Assembly: GCA_047495785.1 (NCBI GenBank)
Contig: JBLDXI010000029.1
Span: forward strand, 1,488,001-1,552,000
Direction of reading: 5' to 3'
DNA from: Lepidodermella squamata
Taxonomy: Eukaryota; Gastrotricha
DNA: 64,000 bases
The position numbers were made by a program, and so were the translations under genes. A model generated the notes under the pieces. It made no database searches. It had not been told where the DNA came from and worked only from the letters and a program-made list of their open reading frames with translations. Shown piece after piece: positions 1-11,482 of the stretch (its first letter is position 1; every line of letters begins with the position of its first letter).

Positions 1-739
1 TTTCGCGCATGTCTAATAACTGTGCGCACTCACGCTTTTTTTCATCATTGACGCGCGATGCGTGCAGTAATTGGCTGGGAAAAGGCACGCGCTATAGCAA
101 AACGACAGCCTACGTCGGGCACTTTTATTTATAGCCGGCTTAATTTCACTGCGCCAGACTACGCTTGATAACGTGACTTATTCAGGTGCGGCAAAATATG
201 TTCAAGAAAACACGCGTTTCTCAGAGCGAATGGATAATTATGAGACTATTTCAATGAAAAATCTTGTGTTTTTCTACTCGATTGAATTTGACAGCCGATC
301 AATGTTTGATTTGAGACGACAAGCTAAAATGTATGATTTCTTTGCCCCATTTCAATCGACATTTGAACGACAATCCTAAACAATCGTCTGTGTTGAAACT
401 ATACCTACTGCGGTTGAGAGAAAATGTATGCTATGATGAACCAGCAGCTGATTTATGTATTTATTCATCTAACTGCGTTTGCTCAACAAATTCTGAAACT
501 TGAGCGGGCTGGATGATCCTGATTTTTCGGCAAAATCTTGAACATTTCTAAACTGTCCCAAATTTTGTTCGGCTTATCTTGGAAATTTAACGCGTAAATT
601 TTACCACTCGATACGGCACTGTGAGTTTCAAGATTCTCTCTAGAATTTGAAAAGGCTTATTCGTGAATATCTAAAATTTTTGGTTCCGCAAGACCCTGGG
701 AAATTCGGTTCGAAAAAAATTGAGGTAAAATTATTAGGC
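1..739. other. Left-edge non-coding sequence
   Basis: I see no supportable gene. Open frames are short and have no signal peptide, domain or splice signals. The first recognisable homology to the tandem GILT units begins near position 740. Confidence 0.5.
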
Positions 740-1135
740 GGTTTAGTAAAACTTCAATAAGCTACACGATTCCTACAATTCGAAGGAGGACTTGCAATAG
801 GATAGATTTTATTTGGTCATTAGCATAATAATATATTCAAATATTACAGACAGGGATGTGATCGAAAGAAAAGTGCAAACTTTGAGTCTTAAAAACTTTT
901 GAATGGGTGATCCTGGAGGACCAAATTTTCTACCACAGGTGGCACATAGGTATGGCTAACCCCAGTTAAAATTTGGCTGTTATCGGGTAGTTCATTGTTG
1001 CGTAACAATAATTGCAAATTTACACTTTTCCTTTGATCACATCCCTGAGAGAATCACAAAATAAAATAAAAAATCAGTATCTTCACGGCATAACACGGCT
1101 TTTGTCGCATAACAATACTTCATATTATAGCAATT
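740..1135 (-). repeat. Tail of tandem unit with decayed GILT last-exon relic
   Basis: A block near 740-840 (aaaacttc...ttttatttggt.attagcataata) recurs near 5005-5090 and 16250-16325, and in shorter form near 10910. Near 1075-1135 the minus strand reads a broken copy of the GILT last exon (MKYCYAT), matching the KFWYxKNLP tail encoded by the intact last exons. The same relic lies downstream of copies B, C and D. This suggests the ancestral unit held a second GILT 3' end that has since decayed. Confidence 0.6.
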
Positions 1136-1350
1136 AGCATTACACAGTCCTATCAAGTAAACTCACTACTTGGCATAACCTCTGTCGTCACGGCCAAGAA
1201 AGACTGAGGACTATAGGCTATAGGTATCATACCATTGAACTTAATTTCAAAAAGTCACTGGTAACTGGTGTATAACATAAATAATTAGTTATTAATTCAA
1301 ATCAGTATCCAATACACAAAAACGACATAAACTTCGAAGAAATAGCATCT

Positions 1351-3247
1351 TCAGGGCAAATTTTTCTTGTACCAAAACTTGAGTATCGTGCCAGCCAAAT
1401 CGCGCTCAGCATTGTTCTGAATTTGAACAGATCCAACCTATCATAATTATTAAATGATTAGGTACTATTTATTAATTTTTTCAACATTTCATTCAAATTC
1501 GAGATAAAACCGGGTGATTTCTAAAATCAGCCAGCAAATAATATGCAAGTTTCGAAATTTCGTTTATCTGTAATTCTTTAATTTCTCGAGATAATGTATT
1601 GGGTATCTATCAAAATTACCGAATCAAATGTAGTGAACGGCATAGATTCCGGCGAAAAGGCAGGGGTCGAAAGATTGGCGGTAAGCAACGACATGTTGCG
1701 CGTCAAATCGTCAGCCATCGGGCTAGCAAGGCATTGCCGATAGACCTTGATACTGTTCGCGTTCGCCCACCATTTGTCATGCGCGAAGCAAAAATCAATT
1801 GCGTCGTCAATTGTGACGAGAACCCTTTGAAATATAGAATATATCCTACACCTTTACAAAATTTGCGGTGAGCGGAACCAAATCTGCTTGTTGCTAGTAG
1901 GAGTTGCTTTTTAAATAATTCTACGAATTCGAGGCGAAGCATGAGTTCTGAATGGAACACACAGTCTTTTAGAGAATGATACGCTGAATTTCAGTCATTT
2001 TTTTTATAATTATAGTGGTCAATCTTGATACGGAAGCAATACTCAAAAGTGATTTCAGACCACCAGAAAATCCCAAAATGGTTCCGCTACAGCATAACAT
2101 TTGGCTTCACTTACGACAAATTTGGGTGCGCTGGACTGGTGACTGTTGTAAATACCATCGAGAAGAAGCAGTTGCAGAAAGCTGTCACACGCAGCGGGTC
2201 GTGGCCGACTGCCGCGTCAAAACACGCCATGTTCTTGTTGCCTTTACATTCGTCTGGGCCGTTTTGGCACTCATAAATGTATTTTTTGTTTGTTACGTTG
2301 TAATGAGACTAAAGTTGAAGGCAAAAAATATATATGCATAAGTAAGTATTTCTGCTATCAGAACTAAACATTTGCCCGTTGTTGCACAAATTTTCTAAAC
2401 TATACAGGGTGGCCACAAAATTCTGCAGAAGGCGAATTCGATGCGCATCGATTCAATGAGAAGTTTCAGGAAATTGAGGATTGGCAAACGAATGCTTTGT
2501 CATTCTTAAACTTCTTGAAACTCCTCATTAAATTGATGCGCATCGAATTCGCCTTCTGCAGAATTGTTGGCCATCACCCTGTACACCGCATTTGTTCCAA
2601 TAGTAGCCCAATCGTTACCCTACGGTTGAAGGTTAATGTCGGCTCGAAACCTTGAAAAATGAGCGATTAACCAGAAATTATTTTTCGAATTACTCTAAAT
2701 TTTAAGAATGAAATTTTAGTAGCCCGCGCTGCTATAGGAACAAATACGGTATTACATAGGACTCTTGTAGGGGAGAGTGCAGTTGGAACCATTTAAAGGA
2801 CAGAATTTGACGGGGTTCCAACAGTCAATATTTTTCGCTTGAAAATGTTAAAGGGTGAGCACTAAAATCGAACTTCAAGTCGACCTAACTTTTTTTTATA
2901 AATTAATGATTCAAATTTTTTAAAATTACAACAGTTTTTCCGTATGGCACGAAGTTGATCTGGTACAGTTGGCTCGGTAAGACGCTGTAGAAGACCAGCG
3001 GGCCGACTTCACCGAGAAAAAACTGAGCGTCATTCTGGCCAAGCGATTGAAAATAGACGGAGACCGCCACCGGGCTGTAGGCGGTTAAATTTGACGGCAG
3101 GCCAGCGATTGCCTGTGAGAAGTTGGCGAAACGAGCCGGGAAGCCTGGCATAGTGGGATTGCCTCTGCCCTTGCTTTGGCTATTTACTGCCAATAGCAAA
3201 TCAGCTGCGAGAAGAACGGCGGCGGCCATAAAAATTCGCGATGACAT
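1351..3247 (-). CDS. GILT-like secreted thiol-reductase homologue, copy A (redox motif lost, extra intron)
   Basis: Four exons read on the minus strand: 3247-2930, 2308-2115, 1824-1620 and 1437-1351, predicting about 267 aa. Exon 1 encodes a signal peptide (MSSRIFMAAAVLLAADLLL) and the GILT core ending VPYGKTV. Exon 2 carries the signature CQNGPDECKGNKNMAC. The last exon ends FWYKKNLP. At the place of the GILT redox motif the sequence is YFQSLGQNDAQF, so both active-site positions are non-cysteine. Copies B-E have one uninterrupted middle exon; here it is split by about 290 nt starting with a strong GTAAGT donor and ending CAAAG. Reading without that intron meets a TAA, so copy A is either functional with a gained intron or a pseudogene. 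The start matches the codon count of copy D exon 1. Confidence 0.72.
1825..2114 (-). other. Copy-specific intron within GILT copy A middle exon
   Basis: On the minus strand the segment begins GTAAGTGAAG and ends TTTCAAAG, joining TC|G in phase 2 and restoring the frame into VLVTIDDAIDF. None of the four paralogues has an intron here. Protein alignment at the junction is loose: copy A has about ten extra residues relative to copy B. Intron gain is an inference. Confidence 0.5.
2401..2584. mobile_element. Foldback / MITE-like element with about 70-bp inverted repeats
   Basis: The left arm (tacagggtggccacaaaatt...) and the reverse complement of the right arm (TACAGGGTGATGGCCAACAA...) agree over roughly 70 bp, including the block attctgcagaaggcgaattc. 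The ends are TA-CAGGGTG and CACCCTG-TA, which fits a TA target duplication as in Tc1/mariner-type MITEs. There is no coding capacity. It lies in the first intron of GILT copy A. Confidence 0.75.
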
Positions 3248-3849
3248 GATTATTCTTTTAATACTTGCAATATTGCTACATTTTAGAAAAAACAGCAAAA
3301 TTACCACTTGAGAAAAAAAGTTACTCATCATCGACTTCATAATATTTGGCAAGTACTATTCAGCAGCTTTTCGAGAGAAATTAAAAATGAAATAGAAAGT
3401 AAAATGTGTCGAAGCTCGAAGCTAGCCAGTGAGTCAAAAAACCTTCCGCAAAACGTTGGACGAGCCCCTCCAACCCATCAAAGAGTCATCCAAAGCTTGA
3501 GGATGGATGGCCAATAACGCTTAGAAGGTAGATTCTAGCAATCTGAAACAGGACCATGACAAGGCCGGGAAACTAGTTGATATTGAATCCCTGTATAGGC
3601 TTCGATAATATCCTAAAGGGATGGTACAAGGGGTACCTAAAGGGATGTAGCTGCTTGGCAACTGCGACTATTTTCCCGGCTAAAGGCAATCTTTGCCCAT
3701 GCGGGAAGATTTCTTGCCTGGTAATTTTCGTCAAATGGAAAAGCAACAAGTTACAACCCGGCCGATTAGGAATTAATAATGGAGCAATAAGGCCGAGTAA
3801 GAATGCGACTTTTCAAAAAATAAGTGACAATAAACTAGCGAACAACCTA
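3248..3849. other. 5' flank of GILT copy A
   Basis: Non-coding upstream sequence between copy A and the conserved upstream module. I see no gene. The partial plus-strand ORF at 3577-3936 is not conserved in the other units. Confidence 0.4.
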
Positions 3850-4190
3850 AAGGCTTCATTTATTGCAAACAATATTCCAGTTTTTGTTTGGAGTTCAGAA
3901 TTGTATAAATCCTCAACAGGTTTATATAGGCAATGATTCCCGCTACAGCGGCGTCATCGCGTTAGGAATCGTTCTGCTCTGCCGATGCACTGTCGTCGGC
4001 TTCGGCCGGCTACCACTGACGTCATTGCCATCGGCGCGCACTGCTCAGGCAAGTCGCTGCATTTTCAGCCAGCTTCACAATGCCACCACCGCGCGCCACC
4101 CTGTCGAACGCCGTTATTCAACTTTTTGCTATTAGGTCATGTGAGGTCATCGTCGAGTGCGCGGTCTGAACGTCCTAATTGCGAGAAATT
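3850..4190. promoter_or_regulatory. Conserved upstream module U1 (GILT array)
   Basis: Starting at gcaaacaatattcca, this block is highly similar to 8010-8325, 13490-13850 and 19225-19715, always 5' of a minus-strand GILT copy. It includes the perfect CRE-type palindrome TGACGTCA at 4017-4024, a GC-rich stretch (ggcttcggccggctacca) and, reading on the minus strand, TATATAAA at 3928-3921. Both strands show ORFs, but they are broken by stops in the sister copies. I therefore treat it as non-coding: a shared regulatory region or simply a well-preserved part of the duplication unit. Confidence 0.45.
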
Positions 4191-4829
4191 CAAATTGTTA
4201 ACAAGTTTTTTCGTTTGCGTTTTCATTTGGTTTAAAGCCAATTTCACTATAAATCTATTCTGCCTATTCAATTTCTTCAGTCTTAAAAAAATGTTAAAAA
4301 AATTTAAACATTTTTAAAAATAAACAATAGTAATGCTCGATTGTTCTATAATTTTCTTTCGGTTGCTTCATATGCTGCCGCACATCACATGTGAAATATC
4401 TTTTTGAACAAAATGAAAATGCAAAAGAAAAAAGGTGTAGAAAAAACTTACTAGCGACTCAACATTTTCGGGTGGCTATTTTCGAAGGGTGAACTAGGTC
4501 GCGATTATAGGAACGCTGGTCGTTGGTTGAGATTCAAAAAATCGCATACATAGGTGCTTTCAGACACCGGGTAACTTTACACTTCAGGACGTAAAAATGA
4601 GCGTTGTAGGTAGGAATGACCACAGCTGAAACGCTATATCGATTGGATTAAAAAAGATACCGGCGAAATTGTCTGAAACTAGGTCAATTACACCTACCTG
4701 CTACTGGTAGCAAATTCAAATTTCAAATCACGAGCCCAAATGTTAAATAGGCACCGCAAAAACTCCAACTTCTTGCGACATAAATGATTTTCATTTTTCT
4801 TGAATTTAATAAGAAAGTTCTATTTCGAA
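4191..4829. repeat. Tandem-unit spacer
   Basis: Spacer shared with other units. Examples are the aaaaacttactagcgactcaacattt block (again near 8600 and 13870) and the gtctgaaactaggtcaat block near 4670, again near 8825 and 9980. No gene seen. Confidence 0.5.
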
Positions 4830-4985
4830 TCCTATTCCAGAACCTATACCCCGACAGCCTGCCAGCTATTATTGGTCCCTGCATCAAGTCGCTAGCAACG
4901 AAATCGTTGATTTTGATACTTCTTACGTCAGCGATCTGGCTTATTCTTCAAGTTCTGGGAGATTCGGTTGGAAAACATTCGAAGT
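4830..4985 (+). pseudogene. PAN/F5-8C gene relic, unit 1
   Basis: One frame reads QVASNEIVDFDTSYVSDLAY followed by SSSS, matching the segment just before the discoidin-like domain in the fullest relic at 15203-15275. The homology ends abruptly after GRFGWKTF. Upstream it is joined to a truncated 5' part. It is a deleted remnant with no start codon and no complete domain. Confidence 0.5.
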
Positions 4986-5735
4986 AAAATTATCGGGCGG
5001 TTTGATAAAACTTTCAGGAAGGTATGACACGCTAAAATCCAAGGAGGATTTGAAATAGGATATTTTATTTGGTAATTAGCCTAACATTAAAGTCAATTAA
5101 TACAGAGATATCACAAAATAAAATGAAAAATCAGTATCTTCACGGCAATTTTGTCGCCATACCAAAACTTCATATAACAAATAACAGTATACGGTCTTAT
5201 TAATTAAAACTCACAAGGCGTAACTTTTGCCACCACGGCCAATAAGGAAGATTGGGGGCTTTAAGCAATTTCATAAGGTCACTAGTATAATAAAAATAAT
5301 TAAGAGTGACTACTATGATATGTACGAGATTTTCGCTAGTCGTACATATATTCGAATGAAAACTTAGAATTTCAGCCAATTACTCAATTTTAATCCTCGC
5401 CCATCGGTTATGGTGGCTCCACCTTAACAAAATGTGATTTTAACAAGTTAAAATAAGGCTCAAAAATACCTAAAAGTGCATTTCCAACTCAGTTTGACAC
5501 TATCAATCGAGTTGATTAGACAAAACTTGAGCCTCTCTTCTTAGGAGGTATTGCTTCGGGCAATAATTGTGTTTGATTGCCTTATAAACTAGTTTTTTAA
5601 AAGTTTGCTTATTAAACTAGTTGGATTCCCAATCCAACTATATTGCTTATTAGACTACGACATATATGTACGAGCAGCCATTCCGAATAATCAATTCAAT
5701 ATCAGCCACAAAGTGAAAGAAAGAAATCAGCATCT
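4986..5735. repeat. Start of tandem unit 2 with decayed last-exon relic
   Basis: Repeats the 740-1135 block. The minus strand near 5140-5185 reads MKFWYGDKIAVK, a broken copy of the GILT terminal KFWYxKNLP. No intact gene is present before the last exon of copy B. Confidence 0.55.
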
Positions 5736-7280
5736 TCAGGGTAAATTTTTCTTGTACCAAAACTTGAGTATCGTGCCAGCCAAATCACGCTCAGCATTAT
5801 TCTGAATGTTAACAGATCCAGCCTGAAATAATTGAAAGATAACGCATTATTAAATAATTTTTTCAACTTTTTTAAAGATCTACGTGAGGAATTTTTTTCA
5901 ATTTTTTCAAATTCGAGATAGAACCGGGTGATTTATAAAATCATCCAGGAAATAAGCTGCACAATGTTTCGAAAATTTTTCCAACAAATAAGATAATGTA
6001 TTAGGTATCTATCAAAATTACCGAATCAAATGTAGTCCACGGTATAGATTCAAGCGTAGAGATAGGGGTCGAAATATTGGCAGTAAGCAGCGACATCGTG
6101 CGCGTCAAATCGTCACCCATCTGGCCCGCAAGGCACTGCTGGTAGATCTTGGTACTGTTCGCGTTTTCCAACCATAAGTGCGATGCGAGGCAATACTTAA
6201 TATCGCGGTCCATTTCCAAGAAAGGAAATGTCGATAAGGCGTTGAAGACGCAGTTGAAAAACGCAACCGCGAGCGTCAAGTCGTGGCCGACTGCCGCGTC
6301 AAAACACGCCATGTGCTTGTTGCCATAACATTCGTCTGGACCGTGTTGGCATACATAGTCGTATATGTGAGTTGTTGCGTTGTAATGAGACTAAAGTCGA
6401 AGACAGAAATAATCAGAACTAAACGTTTGCCCGTTGCTGAACAACATTTCCAAACTATTCACCGCATTTGTTCCGATTCGCTAATAATATAATCACCCAG
6501 CCCTATAACAGTAGCCCATTGTGGAGGGGTCAAGTCGGCAAAAATTCAAAGAACAGAATTTGAAATCAGACAAATCACAATTCAACTCCAGCGTAGCCAA
6601 AGTTGCCTCCTGCTGAAAAAAATTTAGCACCAAAATGCGCTCTTACAAATGTTGAGAATTTCATAGTTGATTCAAAGCAATCCTTATTTCCTGGAATTTG
6701 AAAACACTACATAATAGTTATAAGGGTGTAATCTTTCATAGATCGTAGAATTCGAGTTGAAAATGCCAGATGACTAGTTTTGTATAAAATAAAGCCAAAA
6801 CGGGGTTGCAAGTTGTACAATGAAACGATGACTGGCAAAATGATCACTAGACCTTTCCTGTCCTAACTCAATCTGTCCTGCAATTATATGTTGCTTTTCC
6901 TAACATTGTCGAGCCGCCCTCTCTTCTTCGTAAATTGATTATTTTTAATTTTTGAAAATTACAACAGTATTTCCGTATGGCACGAAATTCAACCGGTACA
7001 GTTGACGCGGTATGAAGCTGTAGAAGACCAGCGGGTTGATTTGACCGGTGAAAAACAGAGCGTTAGGCTCGCCAATCGATTGAAAATAGACGGAGACCGC
7101 CACCGGACTGTAGCCGGTTAAATTTGTCGGCAGGCCGGCTATTGCATGCACGAAATTGGAGAAGCGAGCCGGGTAGCCTGGCATAGTGGTATTGCCTCTG
7201 CCCTTGCTTTGGCCATTTACTGCCAATAGCAAATCAGCTGCGAAAAGAACAGCGGCTGTCATGGAAATTCGCATAAACAT
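5736..7280 (-). CDS. GILT-like secreted thiol-reductase homologue, copy B (redox motif lost)
   Basis: Three exons, 7280-6963, 6390-6022 and 5822-5736 (318, 369 and 87 nt), join in phase 0 with GTAATT donors to give about 257 aa. Exon 1 has the signal peptide, then GYPARFSNF, AGLPTNLTGYSPV and VPYGNTV. Exon 2 has CQHGPDECYGNKHMAC, an excellent GILT signature. Exon 3 encodes the tail ending FWYKKNLP. The redox site reads YFQSIGEPNALF, with no cysteine. An alternative start five codons upstream (MKRII, 7295) is in frame; I chose 7280 because it gives the same exon length as copies A and D. GILT normally reduces disulfides of antigens or proteins in lysosomes; here catalysis is doubtful. Confidence 0.85.
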
Positions 7281-8009
7281 TATTATTCTTTTCATAGAGG
7301 CACTACTCTACATTACAGAAAAATCAGCAAAAATATCACATAAGAAATGTCATTTATGATTGGCGTAATATATTAATCGATCAAACGGCCTATAAGATGA
7401 TATGGAATTTCTTGACCGATACGTAATACCGATTCTTTTAATACAGGCAATTATGCTATACTTAAGGACAAACAGTAAAATTCACACATGAGAAACATTC
7501 CTAAAAGATAGACTTGTTTTGAATTCGAAAGGAAAATAAATAATGTCTAGGATAGTAATCGAATACTTGATCTATGGGTCTAAATTTGCAACACAAAATT
7601 CGATCATTCTGGCATAATTCAAAAGTCAAAAACCTCAACCCTCAACCTATAGACTATAGCCCCTCGAACCCATCAAAGAGTTCTCTCAGCATCTAACTAT
7701 TGCTTCAAAGTCTGGAACAATAGATGGCGCTTCAATTAACCGTGAAGCTTCAAGCAGCAATGCTTCCCGGGAATATATGTATTAAGATAAGTGCCAATAA
7801 GGCTAAGAGGGTAGATTCTACATCAGAACCATGATAACACTAAGAAACTAGTGGACATTCGAGAAATTGATTCCCTGTATAGGCTTGGATAACATCCTAA
7901 AGGGATTGAACAAGTTACAATAACCCGAATTGATAGTTTTGGGATCAATAAAGGAGCAATGAGGCCGAGTATATATGCAAAAATATGACTGGGAAACAAA
8001 CTAAAGACT
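7281..8009. other. 5' flank of GILT copy B
   Basis: AT-rich sequence with a broken second copy of the exon-1 upstream region near 7430-7500 (cgattcttttaatacaggcaatt). No gene supported. Confidence 0.4.
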
Positions 8010-8325
8010 TCATTTATTGCAAACAATATTCCAGGTTTTGTGTGGGGGTTCAGAGTTGTATAAATCATCAGCGGGTTTGTATGGGCAATGATTCTCGCTA
8101 CAGCGGCGTCATCGTGTTAGGAATCGTTCTGCTCTGCCGATGCACTGTCTTCGGCTTCGGCCGGCTACCACTGACGTCATTGCCATCGGCGCTTACAGCT
8201 CAGGCAAGCCACTGCATTTTCAGTCAGCTTCACAATGCCACTCTGTCGAACGCCGTCATTTAACATTTTGCTATAAGGTCATACTTGTCGCATAGTCGAG
8301 TGCGCATCAAAACGTCCTAATTGCA
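8010..8325. promoter_or_regulatory. Conserved upstream module U2
   Basis: Sister of U1, with TGACGTCA at 8172-8179 and the same gccggctacca and tgtcgaacgccgt blocks. The TATATAAA seen in U1 is degraded here (tttgtatgg), so the palindrome is better kept than the TATA-like site. The plus-strand ORF at 7985-8263 resembles the U1 ORF, but the frame is closed in U3 and U4. Confidence 0.45.
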
Positions 8326-9589
8326 AAAAATTCAAACTGCTTACTACTTATTTATTTTGTATTATCATTTTCTTCAAGCCCAATTTTATATTGGTGATAA
8401 ATTTTTTCTGCCTACTCTTGTTGTTCATTTATTTTATTCTTTTCAAATGCAACTTCTGCTTGATTTTTTCATTTTTTCAGCTGCTTCATACCTAAAAGTA
8501 CTGCACGAAAGCAGTTGATAAAAATTGGGCGCTGGGCCAGCATTGCTAGAGAAATTTAAATTTGTTTTGAACAAATGAAACAAGAAAGATGTATAGAAAG
8601 GACTTGCTAGCCACTCAAGAGTCAACATTTATACGGGTTTTCTTTTCAATTGGTGAACTAGGTCGCGGTTTCAAATTAGCCTGATGATTGATTGATATTG
8701 ATTGAGATTTAAAAATCGCAGGTAATTTTGCACACAGGTTAAATGAGCGTTGGAGGAATGATAGGAGCCGAAACGCTCTATAGATTGGATTAAAATCAAA
8801 TATGCTGGTAAACTTGGCACGTGTCTGAAACTAGGTCAATGACTCCCTTCTGTTTGAAATTTGAAACCACGAGCCCAGCTGTTTTCTGGTCTAAAAAATT
8901 CCGACTTCTAGGCGCTTAAATTATCTAATCCAGGGGAACTGGAATAATGTTATAATTTCTGAAATAACGAGGACAGTCATGACTAGCATCCATTTGGTAA
9001 AAAAAGGTCCGTAATCCTCTTAAAAATGCTCAACTTCTCTTTAGCGAAGCGAGCTTTGGCCTTTAGCAGGCGCAATTGGTGACGATTCGCCATCAGGAAT
9101 GATCTGAAAAACCTCCAAACCAAGAAAAATATCAAATTTACCGTTATCTCTTTTTTAATCTCAATGCCGATTAGACGTGGCAACTGAAACGGTCTTACCC
9201 ATGGATGGCGCCAGATCAATTATCAGGGCTGGGTTTGTATATCCACTATATCTAACGTCGATGGTCGACTAAGCACCTTGTTCAATTAGCTGCCGTTGAA
9301 TAATCGCCAAATTCCAACTTGAGTCAATTCAAACCTGGGTGCGAGCGCAGCGAGCTTTAGCTGACGGTAAAGTTGAAGATTTTGTGTCAGGATTAGCCGG
9401 AAATTGCTTCAAAACTCCTCTTCCATTGGCCTCAGGCCTCATAACGGGATATCTCTAATTACCGAAGTTCCAAACCAAAATGATGGAAGATAACTATTTT
9501 TCTTAATTCCAGTGAAATCATACAATTCTACTGCCCGACCGAGCTGGGGTGTCGCGACACCCCAGCACCCCTGTACTTCGCACCCTGCA
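8326..9589. repeat. Tandem-unit spacer, unit 2
   Basis: Includes the shared blocks ggacttgctagccactcaa and gtctgaaactaggtcaatgac. It also holds one copy of a near-perfect ~70-bp direct repeat at 8924-8990 (ttatctaatccaggggaact...gactagcatccattt), whose partner is at 10477-10548. No gene supported. Confidence 0.5.
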
Positions 9590-9890
9590 TGTAGTACGAA
9601 CTTGCCAGCTATTTCTTTTTGCTGCTACCGATGAAATCGTTGACTTTGATTATTCATAGTTGTGAGTTTCTCAAATGACTCGACAACTCAGAGCAAAAGT
9701 TCTGTATTGATTTCGATACTTCATTCGTCAGCGATGTGGATTATTCTTCAACTTCTTACTACAACGACAAACCTTTTCGCCATGTTCGGTAGTTCGCGAA
9801 TCACGGATTCAACTTCGGCCTCTGCGGCTCCGCTTGGATCTTGGATACGTACCGATCTCGAATCGAACCCTTTTGCATAAATTGCAATGC
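9590..9890 (+). pseudogene. PAN/F5-8C gene relic, unit 2
   Basis: Reads SDVDYSSTSYYND, then FRHVR, a TAG stop and FANHGFNFGL. This matches the discoidin-like domain start of the fuller relic near 15265-15340 (YYNDELIRHVRLFANHGF). In-frame stops and a short duplicated stretch (gttgactttgatta and ttgatttcgatact) show it is dead. Confidence 0.6.
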
Positions 9891-10365
9891 CTCATTGAAA
9901 TTGTACTTTGAACGACTACTGCGAAACGCTAAAATCGATTGGGTTACAATTGAAGAAGCTGGTGAAATGGGCCAAGTGTCTGAAACCAGGTCAATGACAC
10001 TTATCTGTTGCAGGTAACCATTTCAAATTTTAAATCACGAGCACAGATGATCTCTAGCGGGCGTATGAATTCTGAATTCCCAGCATAAATGATTGCTGAT
10101 TGCAGGTGAATTATTGGAATTGTGTATGACTCTGGGTCAGGTATCCGATTGTGAGGTTCTAAACTGTCGTCCTGCTAGCTGAACACGATTTTATCGGAAA
10201 GCTGATAAGAATTTTGGAGTTTGGTCATCGGACGATATGAGAAATAATCTCCTTCTATAATTATGCGACCAAAATTAATAATTTCATTTTTCTTCAATTC
10301 AATTCAAGTTTAATTCTATTTCGCATAGACAAAGCATCAAACAAGGTATCAAACAAGTCATAACT
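9891..10365. other. Spacer with shared unit blocks
   Basis: Holds the blocks tcacgagcacagatgatctctagcggg and tcctgctagctgaacacgatt, repeated near 20005-20160. No gene seen. Confidence 0.45.
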
Positions 10366-10476
10366 GTATAGGGGTGGGGGTGATTTCCATTTTTCTCCTG
10401 CCTTTGTCCTCTTCAAATCCGGAAATGGTATAGACGCAAAAGTCGAGGAGAGGGTAAATAAAAGCATTATTATTAA
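10366..10476 (+). mobile_element. Solo LINE 3'-end fragment
   Basis: ggggtgggggtgattt...ctcttcaaatccggaaatggtat...gaggagagggtaaataaaagcattattatta matches the reverse complement of 32700-32820. That is the 3' UTR of the LINE fragment on the minus strand. Only the 3' tail with its ATT-rich end is present, as expected for 5'-truncated retroposition. Confidence 0.7.
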
Positions 10477-11482
10477 ATTATCTAATCCAGGGGAATTGGA
10501 ATAATGTTATAATTTCTGAAATAACGAGGACAGTCATGACTAGCATCCATTTTCGGCAAGGCTAGCTATTTTGAAGTTCAAAACTATCTATAACGAAGCC
10601 CTGCTAGCTTAATTTCGGACTGCTTAATTCTATTCTATTAATTCAATTCTTAATCTAATTATTATTATTATTATTACTATTATTATTATAAAATCCCGAG
10701 AAATTAACCATCTATTTTCTCGCAAAACTCTCTTTTAGGTTCTAACAACAAACCTGAAAGAGCCAGCACTGATTCAACAAAATCTTTCCCACCGAAATGT
10801 CATGATTCAGCTGAACATGTTCCGCTCCTTTCTCGAAGGTATACGCGGTCTTACGCAGTCTTAAATTATATCTTTGATCTGGCCGTGCAAAATTCGGCGC
10901 CAAAACATTCGAGCCAAAACCTCCGGAAGGCATGACACGCCACAAAATGTCTACAATTCAATCTTGGAATAAGGCTAACTGTCATGTAACAGAAAGTAAA
11001 ACGTGAGAATGTCTATCAGCCGATGCCATGTACCCGAAAGCAGGTAACGGAATGTTCAAAGAACCGAATGCAAACGTCATATTGTCAAATCTCCGATTGT
11101 CAAACACCCGAAAATTTTATAACATATTTTATTTGATCAATATCGTAACATTATAATAATCAAACACTAAATATTGTTAATGTCTGAAGATGACGTCAGA
11201 TGACGTCAAAACGTCACAATCTCAAATAAAAAAGGAAAATGGTCGCAAATTGTTTACATTAAAAATTTCAAAAAGAAACATCTAACTAAATATTACAGAG
11301 AAGTACAAATAAATTACAAAATCAGTATCTTTGTGGTAAATTTGTCGCATAACAATACTTCATGTAACAGTAGTAGGTTAAGCAGTAGGTTAAGGTCACT
11401 GGACACTGGTATAATATAGCTAATTAATTAAATACCAGCAGTAAAGACCAGCCATAAAATGAAATAGGAAAAATTAGCATCT
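10477..11482. repeat. Spacer with direct repeat, ATT microsatellite, CRE-like tandem and last-exon relic
   Basis: Contains the second copy of the 8924-8990 repeat and an (ATT)n tract at about 10658-10690. Two perfect TGACGTCA sites lie at 11191-11198 and 11201-11208, followed by acgtca at 11211. A decayed GILT last-exon relic (minus strand, MKYCYATNLP) lies near 11320-11370. No intact gene. Confidence 0.55.

Noticed and set aside
2015-2341. Plus-strand ORF across GILT copy A middle exon
   Set aside because: It is the antisense shadow of the exon carrying the GILT signature. The equivalent plus-strand frame in copy B (6283-6492) is also a shadow.
3863-4135. Plus-strand ORF similar to the ORF at 7985-8263 (SRYSGVI, GFGRLPLTSLPSA)
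   Set aside because: Similarity comes from the duplicated module. The same frame is broken by stops or indels in the sister copies at 13560 and 19460, so it is not conserved as protein.
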